64,000 nucleotides of DNA from Streptomyces sp. V1I1 (GTDB lineage: Bacteria; Actinomycetota; Actinomycetes; Streptomycetales; Streptomycetaceae): contig NZ_JAUSZH010000001.1 of NCBI RefSeq assembly GCF_030817355.1, positions 7,229,001-7,293,000 of the forward strand, given 5' to 3'. Numbering within the stretch: position 1 is the first letter of the stretch; every line of letters begins with the position of its first letter. The notes under the pieces are model-generated. The model did no database searches and had not been told where the DNA came from. It saw only the letters and a list, made by a program, of their open reading frames with translations. Made by a program: the position numbers and the translations under genes. Shown here piece by piece: positions 51,540-60,497 of this stretch.

Positions 51540-53090
51540 ATGAACCGCTCAGTTCGCACGAACGACCGCTACTCCAGCCCCCGCAAGGGCGGCTCCGCCG
51601 GTTCCGACCGCGGCGCCCGGTTCCGCCCGCAGGGGCAGGGCCAGGGCCAGGGCCGCCCCGGCAACCGTTCCGGCGGATACGGGCGCCGTCCCTCCGCGCC
51701 GCAGGGCGAGTTCGCCCTGCCCGTCACCATCACCCCGGCCCTCCCCGCCGCTGCGACCTTCGGCGAACTGGACATGCCGGCCGAACTGCTGGAGATGCTC
51801 ACCAGCCTCGGCATGAACGAGCCGTTTCCGATCCAGGCGGCGACGCTGCCGAACTCGTTGGCGGGCCGGGACGTTCTGGGCCGTGGGCGTACGGGGTCGG
51901 GCAAGACGCTTGCCTTCGGTCTGGCACTGCTGGTGCGCACCGCGGGCCGGCGTGCGGAGCCGCGTCAGCCGCTGGCTCTGGTGCTCGTCCCGACCCGGGA
52001 GCTGGCGCAGCAGGTGACCGACGCGCTGACCCCGTACGCCCGGTCGTTGAAGCTGCGGCTGGCGACGGTGGTCGGTGGGATGTCGATCGGCCGGCAGGCC
52101 GGTGCGCTGCGCTCCGGGGCCGAGGTCGTCGTTGCGACTCCGGGCCGGTTGAAGGACCTCATCGAGCGCAAGGACTGCCGTCTGGACCGGGTGGACATCA
52201 CCGTGTTGGACGAGGCGGACCAGATGGCGGACATGGGCTTCATGCCGCAGGTCACCGAGCTGCTGGACCAGGTCCGCCCCGGCGGTCAGCGGATGCTGTT
52301 CTCGGCCACGTTGGACCGCAATGTCGACCTCCTGGTCCGCCGCTACCTGCACGATCCGGTGGTCCACTCCGTGGACCCCGCCGCGGGCGCGGTCACCACG
52401 ATGGAGCATCACGTACTGCACGTCCAGGGTGCCGACAAGTACGCCACCACCACCGAGATCGCCGCCCGCGACGGGCGGGTGATCATGTTCCTGGACACCA
52501 AGCACGCGGTCGACGGGCTGACCAAGCATCTGCTGAACAGCGGCGTACGGGCCGCGGCACTGCACGGGGGTAAGTCCCAGCCCCAACGCACCCGCACGCT
52601 GGCCCAGTTCAAGACCGGTCATGTCACGGTGCTGGTCGCCACCAACGTCGCGGCCCGCGGTATCCATGTCGACAACCTTGACCTCGTCGTCAATGTCGAC
52701 CCGCCCAGCGACCACAAGGACTACCTGCACCGAGGCGGACGCACCGCCCGCGCCGGTGAGTCCGGAAGCGTCGTCACGCTGGTCCTGCCCAACCAGCGCC
52801 GCGAGATGGCGCGCCTGATGGCCGCCGCCGGCATCACCCCGCAGATCGCCCAGGTGCGCTCCGGCGATGCCGAACTGAGCCGCATCACAGGCGCCCAGGC
52901 CCCCTCCGGCGTCCCAATCAGCGTCAGCGCGCCGGTCACGGAGCGCCCCAAGCGCGGCGGCGCCCCGTTCCGCGGCCGGGGCACCCGCCCGGGTCAGCCC
53001 GGCCGTTCTGGTGGCGAGTCCCGCCGGTCCGCCGAGGCCCGCCAGACCGCGGAGGCCCGCCGGGCCGCACGGGTCCGTCGGTCCGCATAG
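51540..53090 (+). CDS. DEAD-box RNA helicase
   Basis: The 516-residue helicase has an Arg/Gly/Gln-rich N-terminal extension (about 1-60), Q-motif FPIQAATLP, Walker A GRGRTGSGKT, PTRELAQQ, TPGRLKDL, DEAD, SAT, VATNVAARGIHV and motif VI HRGGRTARAG. A basic, low-complexity tail (FRGRGTRPGQPGRSGG) follows and probably binds RNA. The start at 51540 is behind GGAAGG. It follows cspA and fits a cold-shock or ribosome-assembly role. Glycine replaces the usual Ile/Val in the HRxGR motif. Confidence 0.93.
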   Translation: MNRSVRTNDRYSSPRKGGSAGSDRGARFRPQGQGQGQGRPGNRSGGYGRRPSAPQGEFALPVTITPALPAAATFGELDMPAELLEMLTSLGMNEPFPIQAATLPNSLAGRDVLGRGRTGSGKTLAFGLALLVRTAGRRAEPRQPLALVLVPTRELAQQVTDALTPYARSLKLRLATVVGGMSIGRQAGALRSGAEVVVATPGRLKDLIERKDCRLDRVDITVLDEADQMADMGFMPQVTELLDQVRPGGQRMLFSATLDRNVDLLVRRYLHDPVVHSVDPAAGAVTTMEHHVLHVQGADKYATTTEIAARDGRVIMFLDTKHAVDGLTKHLLNSGVRAAALHGGKSQPQRTRTLAQFKTGHVTVLVATNVAARGIHVDNLDLVVNVDPPSDHKDYLHRGGRTARAGESGSVVTLVLPNQRREMARLMAAAGITPQIAQVRSGDAELSRITGAQAPSGVPISVSAPVTERPKRGGAPFRGRGTRPGQPGRSGGESRRSAEARQTAEARRAARVRRSA

Positions 53091-53364
53091 TCCTCGCGAC
53101 TTCACTTCCGAGGAGCCGAGAGTGAGGCGCCGTCAGCGGATGAGCGTTGCTGCGACGGATGAAACCTCTACTCGGCGTGGCGTGCCGTCCAATGGGTGAC
53201 TATTGGCTGGTTGTCACACGAAGGGCCCCATGGTGTAGCTCGAATGCGGAGCTCTCCAGTGGTGCGGAGGCGAAATCCGGCTAACGGTGAATCACGTCGC
53301 CCCTGCGATTCCATGAGCCGATGAAGTGTCGGCCGTCGCAGTCGCGGCGAAAGGAATGTGCCTC

Positions 53365-54432
53365 ATGCGCTCTGCCCGCACCCTGTTCGCGTCGGCGGCC
53401 GTCTCCGCGGTCCTGGCGATCACCTCTCCCGCCGCATATGCGCTGGCCCTGGGCGAGGACCACGACAGTGGCTCCTCCTCCAGCGAGTACGGCCAAGAGT
53501 CCGAGAAGGGCGACAAGTCCGAGAAGGATGAGAAGTCCGAGAAGGACGAGAAGTCCGAGAAGGGCGACTACGACAAGTCTGAGAAGGGCGACAAGTCCGA
53601 GAAGGACGAGAAGTCTGACAAGGGCGACTACGACAAGTCCGACAAGGGCGACCACGACAAGTCCGAGAAGGGCGACCACGACAAGGGCGACCACGACAAG
53701 GGCGACTACGACAAGGGCGACCACGACAAGCCGAACGGTGGCGTGCACACCGGTGGCGGCGCCCTGGCCATGGCTCCTGCCGAGGGCGACGAGGACAGCT
53801 ACGGCGACAAGTCCGAGAAGGGCGACAAGTCCGAGAAGGACGAGAAGTCCGAGAAGGGCGACTACGACAAGTCTGAGAAGGGCGACAAGTCCGAGAAGGA
53901 CGAGAAGTCTGACAAGGACGAGAAGTCCGAGAAGGGCGACCACGACAAGGGCGACTACGACAAGGGCGACCACGGCAAGGGCGACTACGACAAGGGTGGC
54001 CACGACAAGCCGAACGGTGGCGTGCACACCGGTGGCGGCGCCCTGGCCATGGCTCCTGCCGAGGGCGACGAGGACAGCTACGGCGACAAGTCTGAGAAGG
54101 GCGACAAGTCCGAGAAGGACGAGAAGTCTGACAAGGACGAGAAGTCTGACAAGGACGAGAAGTCTGACAAGGACGAGAAGTCTGACAAGGACGAGAAGTC
54201 TGAGAAGGGCGACTGGGACAAGTCCGGCAAGGGCGACTGGGACAAGTCCGAGAAGGGCGACTACGACAAGGGTGACCACGACAAGCCGAACGGTGGCGTG
54301 CACACCGGTGGCGGCGCCCTGGCCATGTCCGGCGGGAGCCTGGGTGCCGGCGCGGTGCTGATGCTCGGTGGTCTCGGCGCAGGGGCGTACCAGCTGCGCC
54401 GCCGCAACTCGTCGGGTACTCCGGTGGCCTGA
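53365..54432 (+). CDS. Repeat-rich surface protein with C-terminal sorting-type anchor, probable substrate of the adjacent sortase
   Basis: The 355-residue precursor has a signal peptide (MRSARTLFASAAVSAVLAITSPAAYA). It continues as hundreds of residues of charged repeats built from DKSEKG, DEKSEK and DYDKG units. The motif GGVHTGGGALAM occurs three times, at about 92-93 residue spacing. The last copy is followed by a hydrophobic segment (LGAGAVLMLGGLGAGAYQL) and RRR, the arrangement of a cell-wall sorting signal, though no LPxTG is present. A class F sortase gene follows. The mature protein would be an extended, highly charged polyampholyte. ATG 53365 is chosen since AAAGGA lies 9 bases upstream. 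Confidence 0.78.
   Translation: MRSARTLFASAAVSAVLAITSPAAYALALGEDHDSGSSSSEYGQESEKGDKSEKDEKSEKDEKSEKGDYDKSEKGDKSEKDEKSDKGDYDKSDKGDHDKSEKGDHDKGDHDKGDYDKGDHDKPNGGVHTGGGALAMAPAEGDEDSYGDKSEKGDKSEKDEKSEKGDYDKSEKGDKSEKDEKSDKDEKSEKGDHDKGDYDKGDHGKGDYDKGGHDKPNGGVHTGGGALAMAPAEGDEDSYGDKSEKGDKSEKDEKSDKDEKSDKDEKSDKDEKSDKDEKSEKGDWDKSGKGDWDKSEKGDYDKGDHDKPNGGVHTGGGALAMSGGSLGAGAVLMLGGLGAGAYQLRRRNSSGTPVA
53500..54300 (+). repeat. Coding tandem repeats of the surface protein
   Basis: Short units such as GACAAGTCCGAGAAG are nested in larger blocks of 279 and 276 bases, measured between the GACAAGCCGAACGG copies at 53725, 54004 and 54280. The blocks are nearly identical at the DNA level, so unequal crossing-over should change copy number readily. 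Confidence 0.9.
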
Positions 54433-54579
54433 TGGGGTCGAACCTGTAGCAGTTCGCTTGCCGTCGCGGCCGCCGCCCCTCCCGGGCGGTGGCCGCGGCG
54501 ATTGCCCTTCCCGCACCGCAGCCTGTTCCATCGCCTGTCCGCGCCCTACTGACGCCTCGTACGCGAAAGGCATGCTCGC

Positions 54580-55251
54580 ATGACCGCCCAGCAGCCTCCC
54601 GGTATCGCCCTCGCCTCCCGTCCCATCGGCCGTGCCCTGCTGTGGCCGGCTCTGGCGGTTGTGCTGGGTTTCCTCCTTATTTACAACTCCTTCGGCACCT
54701 CGCTGGGACTCAAGCCGCCGGCTCGCGCTGTGGCTTCCGCCCCCGCCGCGCCCGGGGCTGTCGCCCCTGCCGACGAACTGGTGCTGCCCCGGTCCGTCCC
54801 GACGCGGCTCTCGATCATGGAGATCGCCGTCGACGCGCCCTTCACAGCGTTGTCCATCGGCCCATCCGGACAGCTGGACGCACCACCAGCAGACGACAAC
54901 AATCTGGTCGGCTGGTTCCAGGAGGGTGTCACACCCGGCGAGCGCGGCACCTCAATTGTCGCGGGCCACGTCGACACCAAGACCGGCCCTGCCGTATTCC
55001 TGCAGCTCAGCCTGCTCAAGCCCGGAAGCAAGGTCGACATCACCCGCGAAGACGGCACCGTCGCCACGTTCAAGGTCGACTCCGTCGAAACCTTCAGCAA
55101 GGCGCGCTTCCCCAATGAGCGGGTCTACGCCGACACCCCCTCCCCGCAGCTGCGTCTGATCACCTGCGGAGGCGACTACGACAAGAAGGCGAAGGACTAC
55201 ACGGACAACGTGGTGGTGTTCGCCCACCTCGACTCCACCAAACGCGCCTGA
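54580..55251 (+). CDS. Class F sortase
   Basis: The 223-residue protein has an N-terminal membrane anchor (about 20-38) and a sortase domain with catalytic His130 in SIVAGHVDT and Cys196 in LRLITCGGDYD. It would join surface proteins to the cell wall. After Cys196 the usual catalytic Arg is not evident: the last strand reads YTDNVVVFAHL and the only Arg is near the C-terminus. It lies 147 bases after the repeat-rich protein gene on the same strand, so the two likely work together. Confidence 0.87.
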   Translation: MTAQQPPGIALASRPIGRALLWPALAVVLGFLLIYNSFGTSLGLKPPARAVASAPAAPGAVAPADELVLPRSVPTRLSIMEIAVDAPFTALSIGPSGQLDAPPADDNNLVGWFQEGVTPGERGTSIVAGHVDTKTGPAVFLQLSLLKPGSKVDITREDGTVATFKVDSVETFSKARFPNERVYADTPSPQLRLITCGGDYDKKAKDYTDNVVVFAHLDSTKRA

Positions 55252-55273
55252 ACCGCTGCCCCGGAGCATCGCT

Positions 55274-56629
55274 TCAGAGCAGCTGGGCGTACTCGCGGAA
55301 CTCCCAGTCGGTGACATGCCGCCCAAAGCGGGCCAGCTCGTCGCGCTTGAAGATCAGGAAGGCGTCGACAAAGGGTTTGCCAAGCACTTCGGTGAGTTCG
55401 TGGTCGCCTTCGAGAGCGTCGAGGGCTTCGCCGAGACTTGTCGGCAGCTTGGGGGCGCCGGTCGGATCGTAGCCGTAGCCGCCGGTCGGGGCGGGTGGCT
55501 CGGCCCCGGACCGGATGCCCAGCTGGACGGCGGCGACCAGGCCGGCGATGGCGAGGTAGGGGTTGGCGGTGGCGTCGCCGAGGCGCATTTCCAGGCGGGC
55601 GGCGCTGCCGCGCTCGGGCGGGATCCGCACCATGGCACCGCGGTGGTCCAGTCCCCAGTCGATCAGCCAGGGCGCAGTGGTGTCGGGGCCGAAGCGCTTG
55701 TAGGAGTTGATCGTGGGGTTGAACAGTGCTGCGAGTGCGGGGGCGTGGGCGAGCAGACCGGCGATGGCGTGGCGGGCTGTGTCGGACAGTCCGAAGGGCT
55801 GTCCGGGCGCGTCGAAGACGTTGCGTCCTTCCGGGTCGACCACGGAGATGTGCAGATGGAAGCCGGAACCGCCCCCGTCATTGAGGGGTTTCGCCATGAA
55901 GGTCGCCAACCGGCCCTCGGCGCGGGCGAGTTCCTTGACAGCGGCCTTGAAGCGGAAGGCCCGGTCGGCGGCGTCCAGGGCCTCGGAGTGGTCGAGGTTG
56001 ATCTCGAACTGCCCGCTGTCGTACTCCCGGTTGCCGCCGCTGACGCCGATGCCGAGGTCGTGCAGGTGGCGCAGCGTCCGCAACAGGTGTCCGTCCGGGT
56101 CGCCCTTGCGCCCGACGGTGTAGACATTGCCGGGGGTGGCGGCGTAGCGGCGCCAGCCGGTGGGGGAGTCCGGGGCGGGGTCGAGCAAGACGTATTCCAG
56201 CTCGGGGCCGATGACAGCCGTGAGCCCGCTCTCGGCCAGCTGTCCGGTGACCCGGCGCAACAGGTCGCGGGGTGATTCCGGGGCGGGCAGGCCGGTCTCG
56301 GGGTCGCGGGCGTCGCCGATGCACCAGGCCACCCCGGGTTCCCAGGGGAGTGGGACAAGGGTGCTCAGGTCGGGTCGTACGGCGATGTCGGGCATTCCGG
56401 CGTCCAGCCCGCCAGGGATGTCGGAGTGGTCGCCCAGAGCGCCGGTGTGGTAGATCGCGCGGCAGAAGGCCAGGCCGTGGCCGGTCGCATTGGGCAGGTG
56501 GTGGAGCAGGATGTCCCGGCCGCGGTCGGAACCCATGAGGTCGGGGTAGACGATGCGCACGACGTCAATGCCCTGGGCGGCGAGCGCCTCGATCTTCTGC
56601 TGGATCTGTCCGGACTGATCAGTGCTCAC
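55274..56629 (-). CDS. Glutamine-synthetase-like enzyme (gamma-glutamyl-amine ligase type)
   Basis: The 451-residue protein (GTG 56629 behind GGAG) has the GS fold: YPDLMGSDRGRDILL, GPELEYVLLDP, GGNREYDSGQFEINL, GSGFHLHIS, NPTINSYKRFG and RLEMRLGDATANPYLA. It lacks the exact signatures of GlnA1. It resembles the Streptomyces GlnA2/3/4 group, which ligates glutamate to polyamines or ethanolamine. It is divergent from a MarR regulator, with two similar palindromes between them, so it is probably an inducible catabolic enzyme. Confidence 0.83.
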   Translation of the reverse strand: MSTDQSGQIQQKIEALAAQGIDVVRIVYPDLMGSDRGRDILLHHLPNATGHGLAFCRAIYHTGALGDHSDIPGGLDAGMPDIAVRPDLSTLVPLPWEPGVAWCIGDARDPETGLPAPESPRDLLRRVTGQLAESGLTAVIGPELEYVLLDPAPDSPTGWRRYAATPGNVYTVGRKGDPDGHLLRTLRHLHDLGIGVSGGNREYDSGQFEINLDHSEALDAADRAFRFKAAVKELARAEGRLATFMAKPLNDGGGSGFHLHISVVDPEGRNVFDAPGQPFGLSDTARHAIAGLLAHAPALAALFNPTINSYKRFGPDTTAPWLIDWGLDHRGAMVRIPPERGSAARLEMRLGDATANPYLAIAGLVAAVQLGIRSGAEPPAPTGGYGYDPTGAPKLPTSLGEALDALEGDHELTEVLGKPFVDAFLIFKRDELARFGRHVTDWEFREYAQLL

Positions 56630-56740
56630 CGTCGGTCTCCTGGGGGTACGGGCAAGGCGTGGCGGTACGTGTGGAACCCGTATCACCATGGTGCACATGC
56701 GATCTGTGCCTTGGGCGGACTGCGGAAGGCCGCCGATATT

Positions 56741-56875
56741 CGTTTGAATCCAAACGATGCGACAGGGCGGCTTCGCCGCAAGAGTCCGCCTGCAAATCGC
56801 CTGTGCGTCGAGGGGGATCGGCGCCTGCGGAGCCCGCGCAAAAAAGGGGTGGGGGCGTAAGGTTTGGGGGCAAAC
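56741..56875. promoter_or_regulatory. Two related palindromes between the GS-like and MarR genes
   Basis: CGTTTG-AATC-CAAACG (56741-56756) and GTTTG-GGGG-CAAAC (56862-56875) share the same GTTTG-N4-CAAAC form. They are 120 bases apart in the divergent promoter region. They are good candidates for binding sites of the MarR protein encoded at 56929. Confidence 0.6.
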
Positions 56876-56928
56876 GAACGAGGTGGGACGGCGTGCGAGC
56901 CACCCCCACCCCGACCGAGGGGGAGACC

Positions 56929-57501
56929 GTGTCCGGCCGCCGATCCATCATCGAGACCGAGAAGGCCGTCCAGGCGAAGCTCGGCGACTTCCGGCTGCAG
57001 CGGGAACAGATGGCGGCCGTCGCCAACATCCACCGTGCGGCAGCCGCCGTCCGGCAGCACCTGGAGAACTCGGTGCTGCGCCCCGCCGAGCTGACCTGGA
57101 CGGGCTTCGTGGTGCTGTGGGTGCTGTGGATCTGGGGCGAGACGGAGACCCGCCATGTGGCCGAGGAGGCGGGAATCACCAAAGGCACCCTCACCGGCGT
57201 CGCCCGGACCCTGGAGTCGAGGGGCCTGGTTTCTCGAGCGCCCTATCCCGAGGACGGCCGACGGGTGCTGCTCGCGCTGACCCAGGAAGGGGAGGCACTC
57301 ATGGAGAGGCTCTTCCCGGCGTTCAATGAGGAGGAGGCCTTCGTGGCCTCGCGGCTCAGTGCCGAGGAGTGCCTGCGACTCGCGGACGGGCTGCGGGCCA
57401 TCGTCGCCCAGCTCGAGGAGCGCGGGGAGGAGCGGCGCCAGGAGTTGCTGGGCGGGGCGGAGCCCGCGCCGAGGCGCTCTGGCCGGCGGCCTCGGGCCTG
57501 A
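56929..57501 (+). CDS. MarR-family transcriptional regulator
   Basis: The 190-residue protein has a long N-terminal helix (KAVQAKLGDFRLQREQMAAVANIHRAAAAVRQHLE) and a winged helix with ETRHVAEEAGITKGTLTGVARTLESRGLVSR and the wing YPEDGRRVLLALTQEG. GTG 56929 follows GGGGGAG; GTG 56893 is an alternative start. It is divergent from the GS-like gene and probably controls it. Confidence 0.87.
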   Translation: MSGRRSIIETEKAVQAKLGDFRLQREQMAAVANIHRAAAAVRQHLENSVLRPAELTWTGFVVLWVLWIWGETETRHVAEEAGITKGTLTGVARTLESRGLVSRAPYPEDGRRVLLALTQEGEALMERLFPAFNEEEAFVASRLSAEECLRLADGLRAIVAQLEERGEERRQELLGGAEPAPRRSGRRPRA

Positions 57502-57506
57502 ACCTC

Positions 57507-57990
57507 CATCGGCTTCTCGGCGCCTTTGGGTACATCTGGGTGGACAAGGCTTCGCCATCGCACGCGGCTTCCACCAGGGCTACCCGAAGAAGCTCGGCTC
57601 GATCCACAGGACGCGTCCCCATCCGTACGGGCCCGCGCCGCGGATCGAGGCCGGCTCGTCCTTCGGGGCCACTCTCGCCGCCGCCGCCGGCGGCCGGCCG
57701 AGGCGGTTGTGACACTTCGGGAGCCGGCCGTGGGCAACGGCTTCGTGAACGGCCATCCGATGGCCCATCACCGCTGGCTGCCGTCGATCGAGAAGGGCAA
57801 GGGCCTGGCGCTGGACGAGCTGATCGAGACCCGTGCGGCGTCCTTCGAGGCGGACCAGGCATGGGCTGCCGACGCGGACCTGACACTCTTTGAAGCTCCG
57901 ACCGAAGAGCCGGCCCGGTTGGAGGTGCGGGAGCTGATCGGCGCTTACTGCCGACAGGGGGGAGTGTGCTCTGGGACGGCGGCACGGGTG
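57507..57990 (+). pseudogene. Decayed acetoacetate decarboxylase-family gene
   Basis: Homology to the acetoacetate decarboxylase superfamily is spread over several frames: GYIWVDK, then GFHQGYPKKLGSIHRTR and EAGSSFGATLAA, then AVVTLREP, MAHHRWLPSIEKGKGLALDEL and ADLTLFEAPTEEPARL. At least two frameshifts are needed, and the first ~90 residues of the family are missing. The MarR regulator gene runs up to its remnant start. Confidence 0.75.
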
Positions 57991-57995
57991 GCTGC

Positions 57996-60497
57996 TCACA
58001 CGGGTGAGTCCCGCAGGTCCGTGGTGAAGGCACGGTCGCCGTCGGGGAAGGGCTGCTCGGCCCAGATGGTCTTGCCACGGTCGTGGTGGCGGGTGCCCCA
58101 GAGCTGGGCGACCTGCGCGACCATGAACAGCCCGCGTCCTCCTTCGTCGGTGTCCAGCGCGCGCCGGACGTGGGGGGAGGTGCTGCTGCCGTCGGAGACC
58201 TCGCAGACCAGGTTGCGGTCGCGGATCAGCCGCAACCGGATCGGCGGAGTTCCGTAGTGGATGGCGTTGGTGACCAGTTCGCTGACCACCAGTTCTGTGG
58301 TGAACTCCAGCTCCTCCAGGCCCCAGTCGGCCAGCTTGCGGGCCGCGAGCGTGCGGGCCCGGCCCACGACCTCGGGTTCGGGCGGCAGTTCCCAGGTGAC
58401 GTGATGGTCCGGATCCAGTTCGCGTACACGTACCGCCAGGAGTGCCACGTCGTCGTTCGGGCGGTACGGCATCAGTCGGCCGATCACCGTGTCGCAGACA
58501 TCATCGAGCCCGTGTCCGGGACGGGACAGACCGGCAAGCGGGGCGAGTTGGGCGTCGGACAATGCCTCGCGCAGTCGTCCGATACCCACATCGATGCTCT
58601 GGTCCCGCGACTTCACCAGACCGTCGGAGTACAGCACGAGCAGATCCCTGTCGGTCAGAGTTATCTCGCCGCTCTCGAACGGAGCTCCGCCGAGCCCGAG
58701 AGGAGGTCCGCCGGGCAGATCGAGAACCTCGACCTTGCCGTCAGCCGTCGCCAGAGCGGGCGGCGGATGACCCGCCCGTGCCACCACGCACAGCCGTGAG
58801 ATCGGATCGAAGACCGCGAACACACACGTCGTGCCGGCGGCCTTGCCCGTAAGCCCCTCGACGTGCTCGTCCTGGAACCGGCTGACCTGGTCGTCGAGAT
58901 GCGTAAGCACCTCCGCGGGCGACAGATCGAGGTCCGCGAGCGTCCGTACCGCGGTACGCAACCGCCCCATGGTTACCGCCGAGTGCAGGCCGTGCCCCTT
59001 CACATCCCCTACCACCAGCGCTACCCGCGCGCCCGACAGCGGGATCACGTCGAACCAGGCACCCCCCGGCACCGTATGGCCACTCGCCGGCAGGTAGCGG
59101 GACACCGCCTCCACGGCGCCGACCACCGGCATACGCTGGGGCAGCAGGCTGCGTTGGAGCGCCAAAGCCGTCGCCCGCTCCCGGGTGTACCGGCGTGCGT
59201 TGTCGATGCAGACGGCAGCACGCGCCACGATTTCCTCGGACAGCAGAACATCGTCCGTCTCGAACCCGTGGGCGCGCCTGCAGCGGATGAAGACCACCGC
59301 GCCGAGTACGGCACCGCGTGCGGACATCGGCACCAGCAGCCACGAGTGGACTCCGTGTTCATGGATCAGCGCGGCACGCCGGGGATCGACCGGAGCGAGC
59401 TCGGTGGCCAGTTGCTCCCCTGTCAGCAGGAGGGGCTCGCCGCTCGTCATGGCTCCGGCGAACAGGGATCCCACTCCCGAAGCGAAAGGGTCGACATCGC
59501 CGGTCGCGACCACCGGGTCCGCCGACGCCCCGGCGGGTGGGGAGCTCGCCGCACGGCGCAGCGGCACGGCCTCGCCGACGGGTTCGGCCACCGGGTCTTC
59601 GCCGCCGAAGACCGGGTCCAGCAGGTTGACGTAGGCGTGGTCGGCGAACTGCGGGACGGCCACATCAACGAGTTCCTGCGCGGTCCGCAGCACGTCCAGG
59701 GTGCTGCCGATGCGCGTACTCGCATCGTTCACCAGCGCCAACCGCTCCCGTGCCCTGGCCCGTTCCGTCGTATCGGCCACCGCGTGCGCCAGCGCGATCA
59801 CCTCCCCGGACCGGCTCCGGAGCGGAAGGATGGACTCGGACCAGACGTGCTCACGGTCGGGGTCGTCGGGTGTGCGGCCACGCACCTCCGTCTGGATCTG
59901 AGCCTCACCGCTCTCCAGAACCTGCCGCTGCCGGGCCTCGAGTGCCGCCATGTCCAGCAGCCCGGGAGGCGCCACCTCGGACATCGTGCGCCCGGTGAAC
60001 TCTGTGGCCACGAATCCCGTGGTGCGACGCTGCGCATCGTTCTGCGCCACGAAGCGCAACTGCCTGTCGAAGACATCGATGAGGAAGGGCGATTCGGTGA
60101 ACAGTCCCCTCAGGAGCGCGTCGCCGAGTTCCTGCCGTCTCGTTGCCTCGGCATCCGTCACCCGGATCAGCCACTGCCGGTCACCGGGTGTGGACTCCAG
60201 GGGACGTGCCTGCAACGCGACCACGACTCCGTGCCCGCGCCGGTGCCGCAGGACCGCCTGCCCCAGCTGGATGACTTCATCCAGCCCACACCGTGCTACG
60301 AGTCCGGCGGCGTCCGAGCGGTTGTGCAGCAGATCAGTCCCACGCCACCCCTGGACCTCCTGGGCCGTGTAGCCGAGCAGGCGCTCCGCCCCCGGGCTCC
60401 AGCTCAGCAGCACACCATGCACATCCAGGACGGCATAGGCATCGTCGTCTGGTTCCGACAGCACGCCGGAAGCGTCGTGGAATACGGGGTCGTGCAT
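57996..60497 (-). CDS. PAS/GAF sensor protein phosphatase of the SpoIIE type with HATPase domain
   Basis: The 833-residue protein (ATG 60497) has in order: a PAS domain (about 15-125), a second PAS (about 130-250, FLIDVFDRQLRFVAQNDAQ), a GAF domain (about 265-455), a PP2C-like SpoIIE phosphatase (GGAWFDVIPLSGARVALVVGDVKGHG, VLYSDGLVKSRD) and a C-terminal HATPase (ELVVSELVTNAIHYGTPP). Such Streptomyces proteins dephosphorylate anti-anti-sigma factors and may also act as kinases, linking signals to sigma-factor activity. No partner gene is adjacent. It ends about 6 bases from the decayed decarboxylase. Confidence 0.9.
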   Translation of the reverse strand: MHDPVFHDASGVLSEPDDDAYAVLDVHGVLLSWSPGAERLLGYTAQEVQGWRGTDLLHNRSDAAGLVARCGLDEVIQLGQAVLRHRRGHGVVVALQARPLESTPGDRQWLIRVTDAEATRRQELGDALLRGLFTESPFLIDVFDRQLRFVAQNDAQRRTTGFVATEFTGRTMSEVAPPGLLDMAALEARQRQVLESGEAQIQTEVRGRTPDDPDREHVWSESILPLRSRSGEVIALAHAVADTTERARARERLALVNDASTRIGSTLDVLRTAQELVDVAVPQFADHAYVNLLDPVFGGEDPVAEPVGEAVPLRRAASSPPAGASADPVVATGDVDPFASGVGSLFAGAMTSGEPLLLTGEQLATELAPVDPRRAALIHEHGVHSWLLVPMSARGAVLGAVVFIRCRRAHGFETDDVLLSEEIVARAAVCIDNARRYTRERATALALQRSLLPQRMPVVGAVEAVSRYLPASGHTVPGGAWFDVIPLSGARVALVVGDVKGHGLHSAVTMGRLRTAVRTLADLDLSPAEVLTHLDDQVSRFQDEHVEGLTGKAAGTTCVFAVFDPISRLCVVARAGHPPPALATADGKVEVLDLPGGPPLGLGGAPFESGEITLTDRDLLVLYSDGLVKSRDQSIDVGIGRLREALSDAQLAPLAGLSRPGHGLDDVCDTVIGRLMPYRPNDDVALLAVRVRELDPDHHVTWELPPEPEVVGRARTLAARKLADWGLEELEFTTELVVSELVTNAIHYGTPPIRLRLIRDRNLVCEVSDGSSTSPHVRRALDTDEGGRGLFMVAQVAQLWGTRHHDRGKTIWAEQPFPDGDRAFTTDLRDSPV

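Noticed and set aside
53225..53290. tRNA-like sequence (GGCCCCATGGTGTAGCTC followed by GAGCTC)
   Set aside because: A D-arm-like stem is present, but there is no proper anticodon stem, T-arm GTTCGA or acceptor pairing, so it is not a tRNA.
53500..54300. Regular repeats that could suggest a CRISPR array
   Set aside because: Repeats are contiguous, in frame and encode charged protein repeats after a signal peptide. There are no unique spacers and no cas genes.
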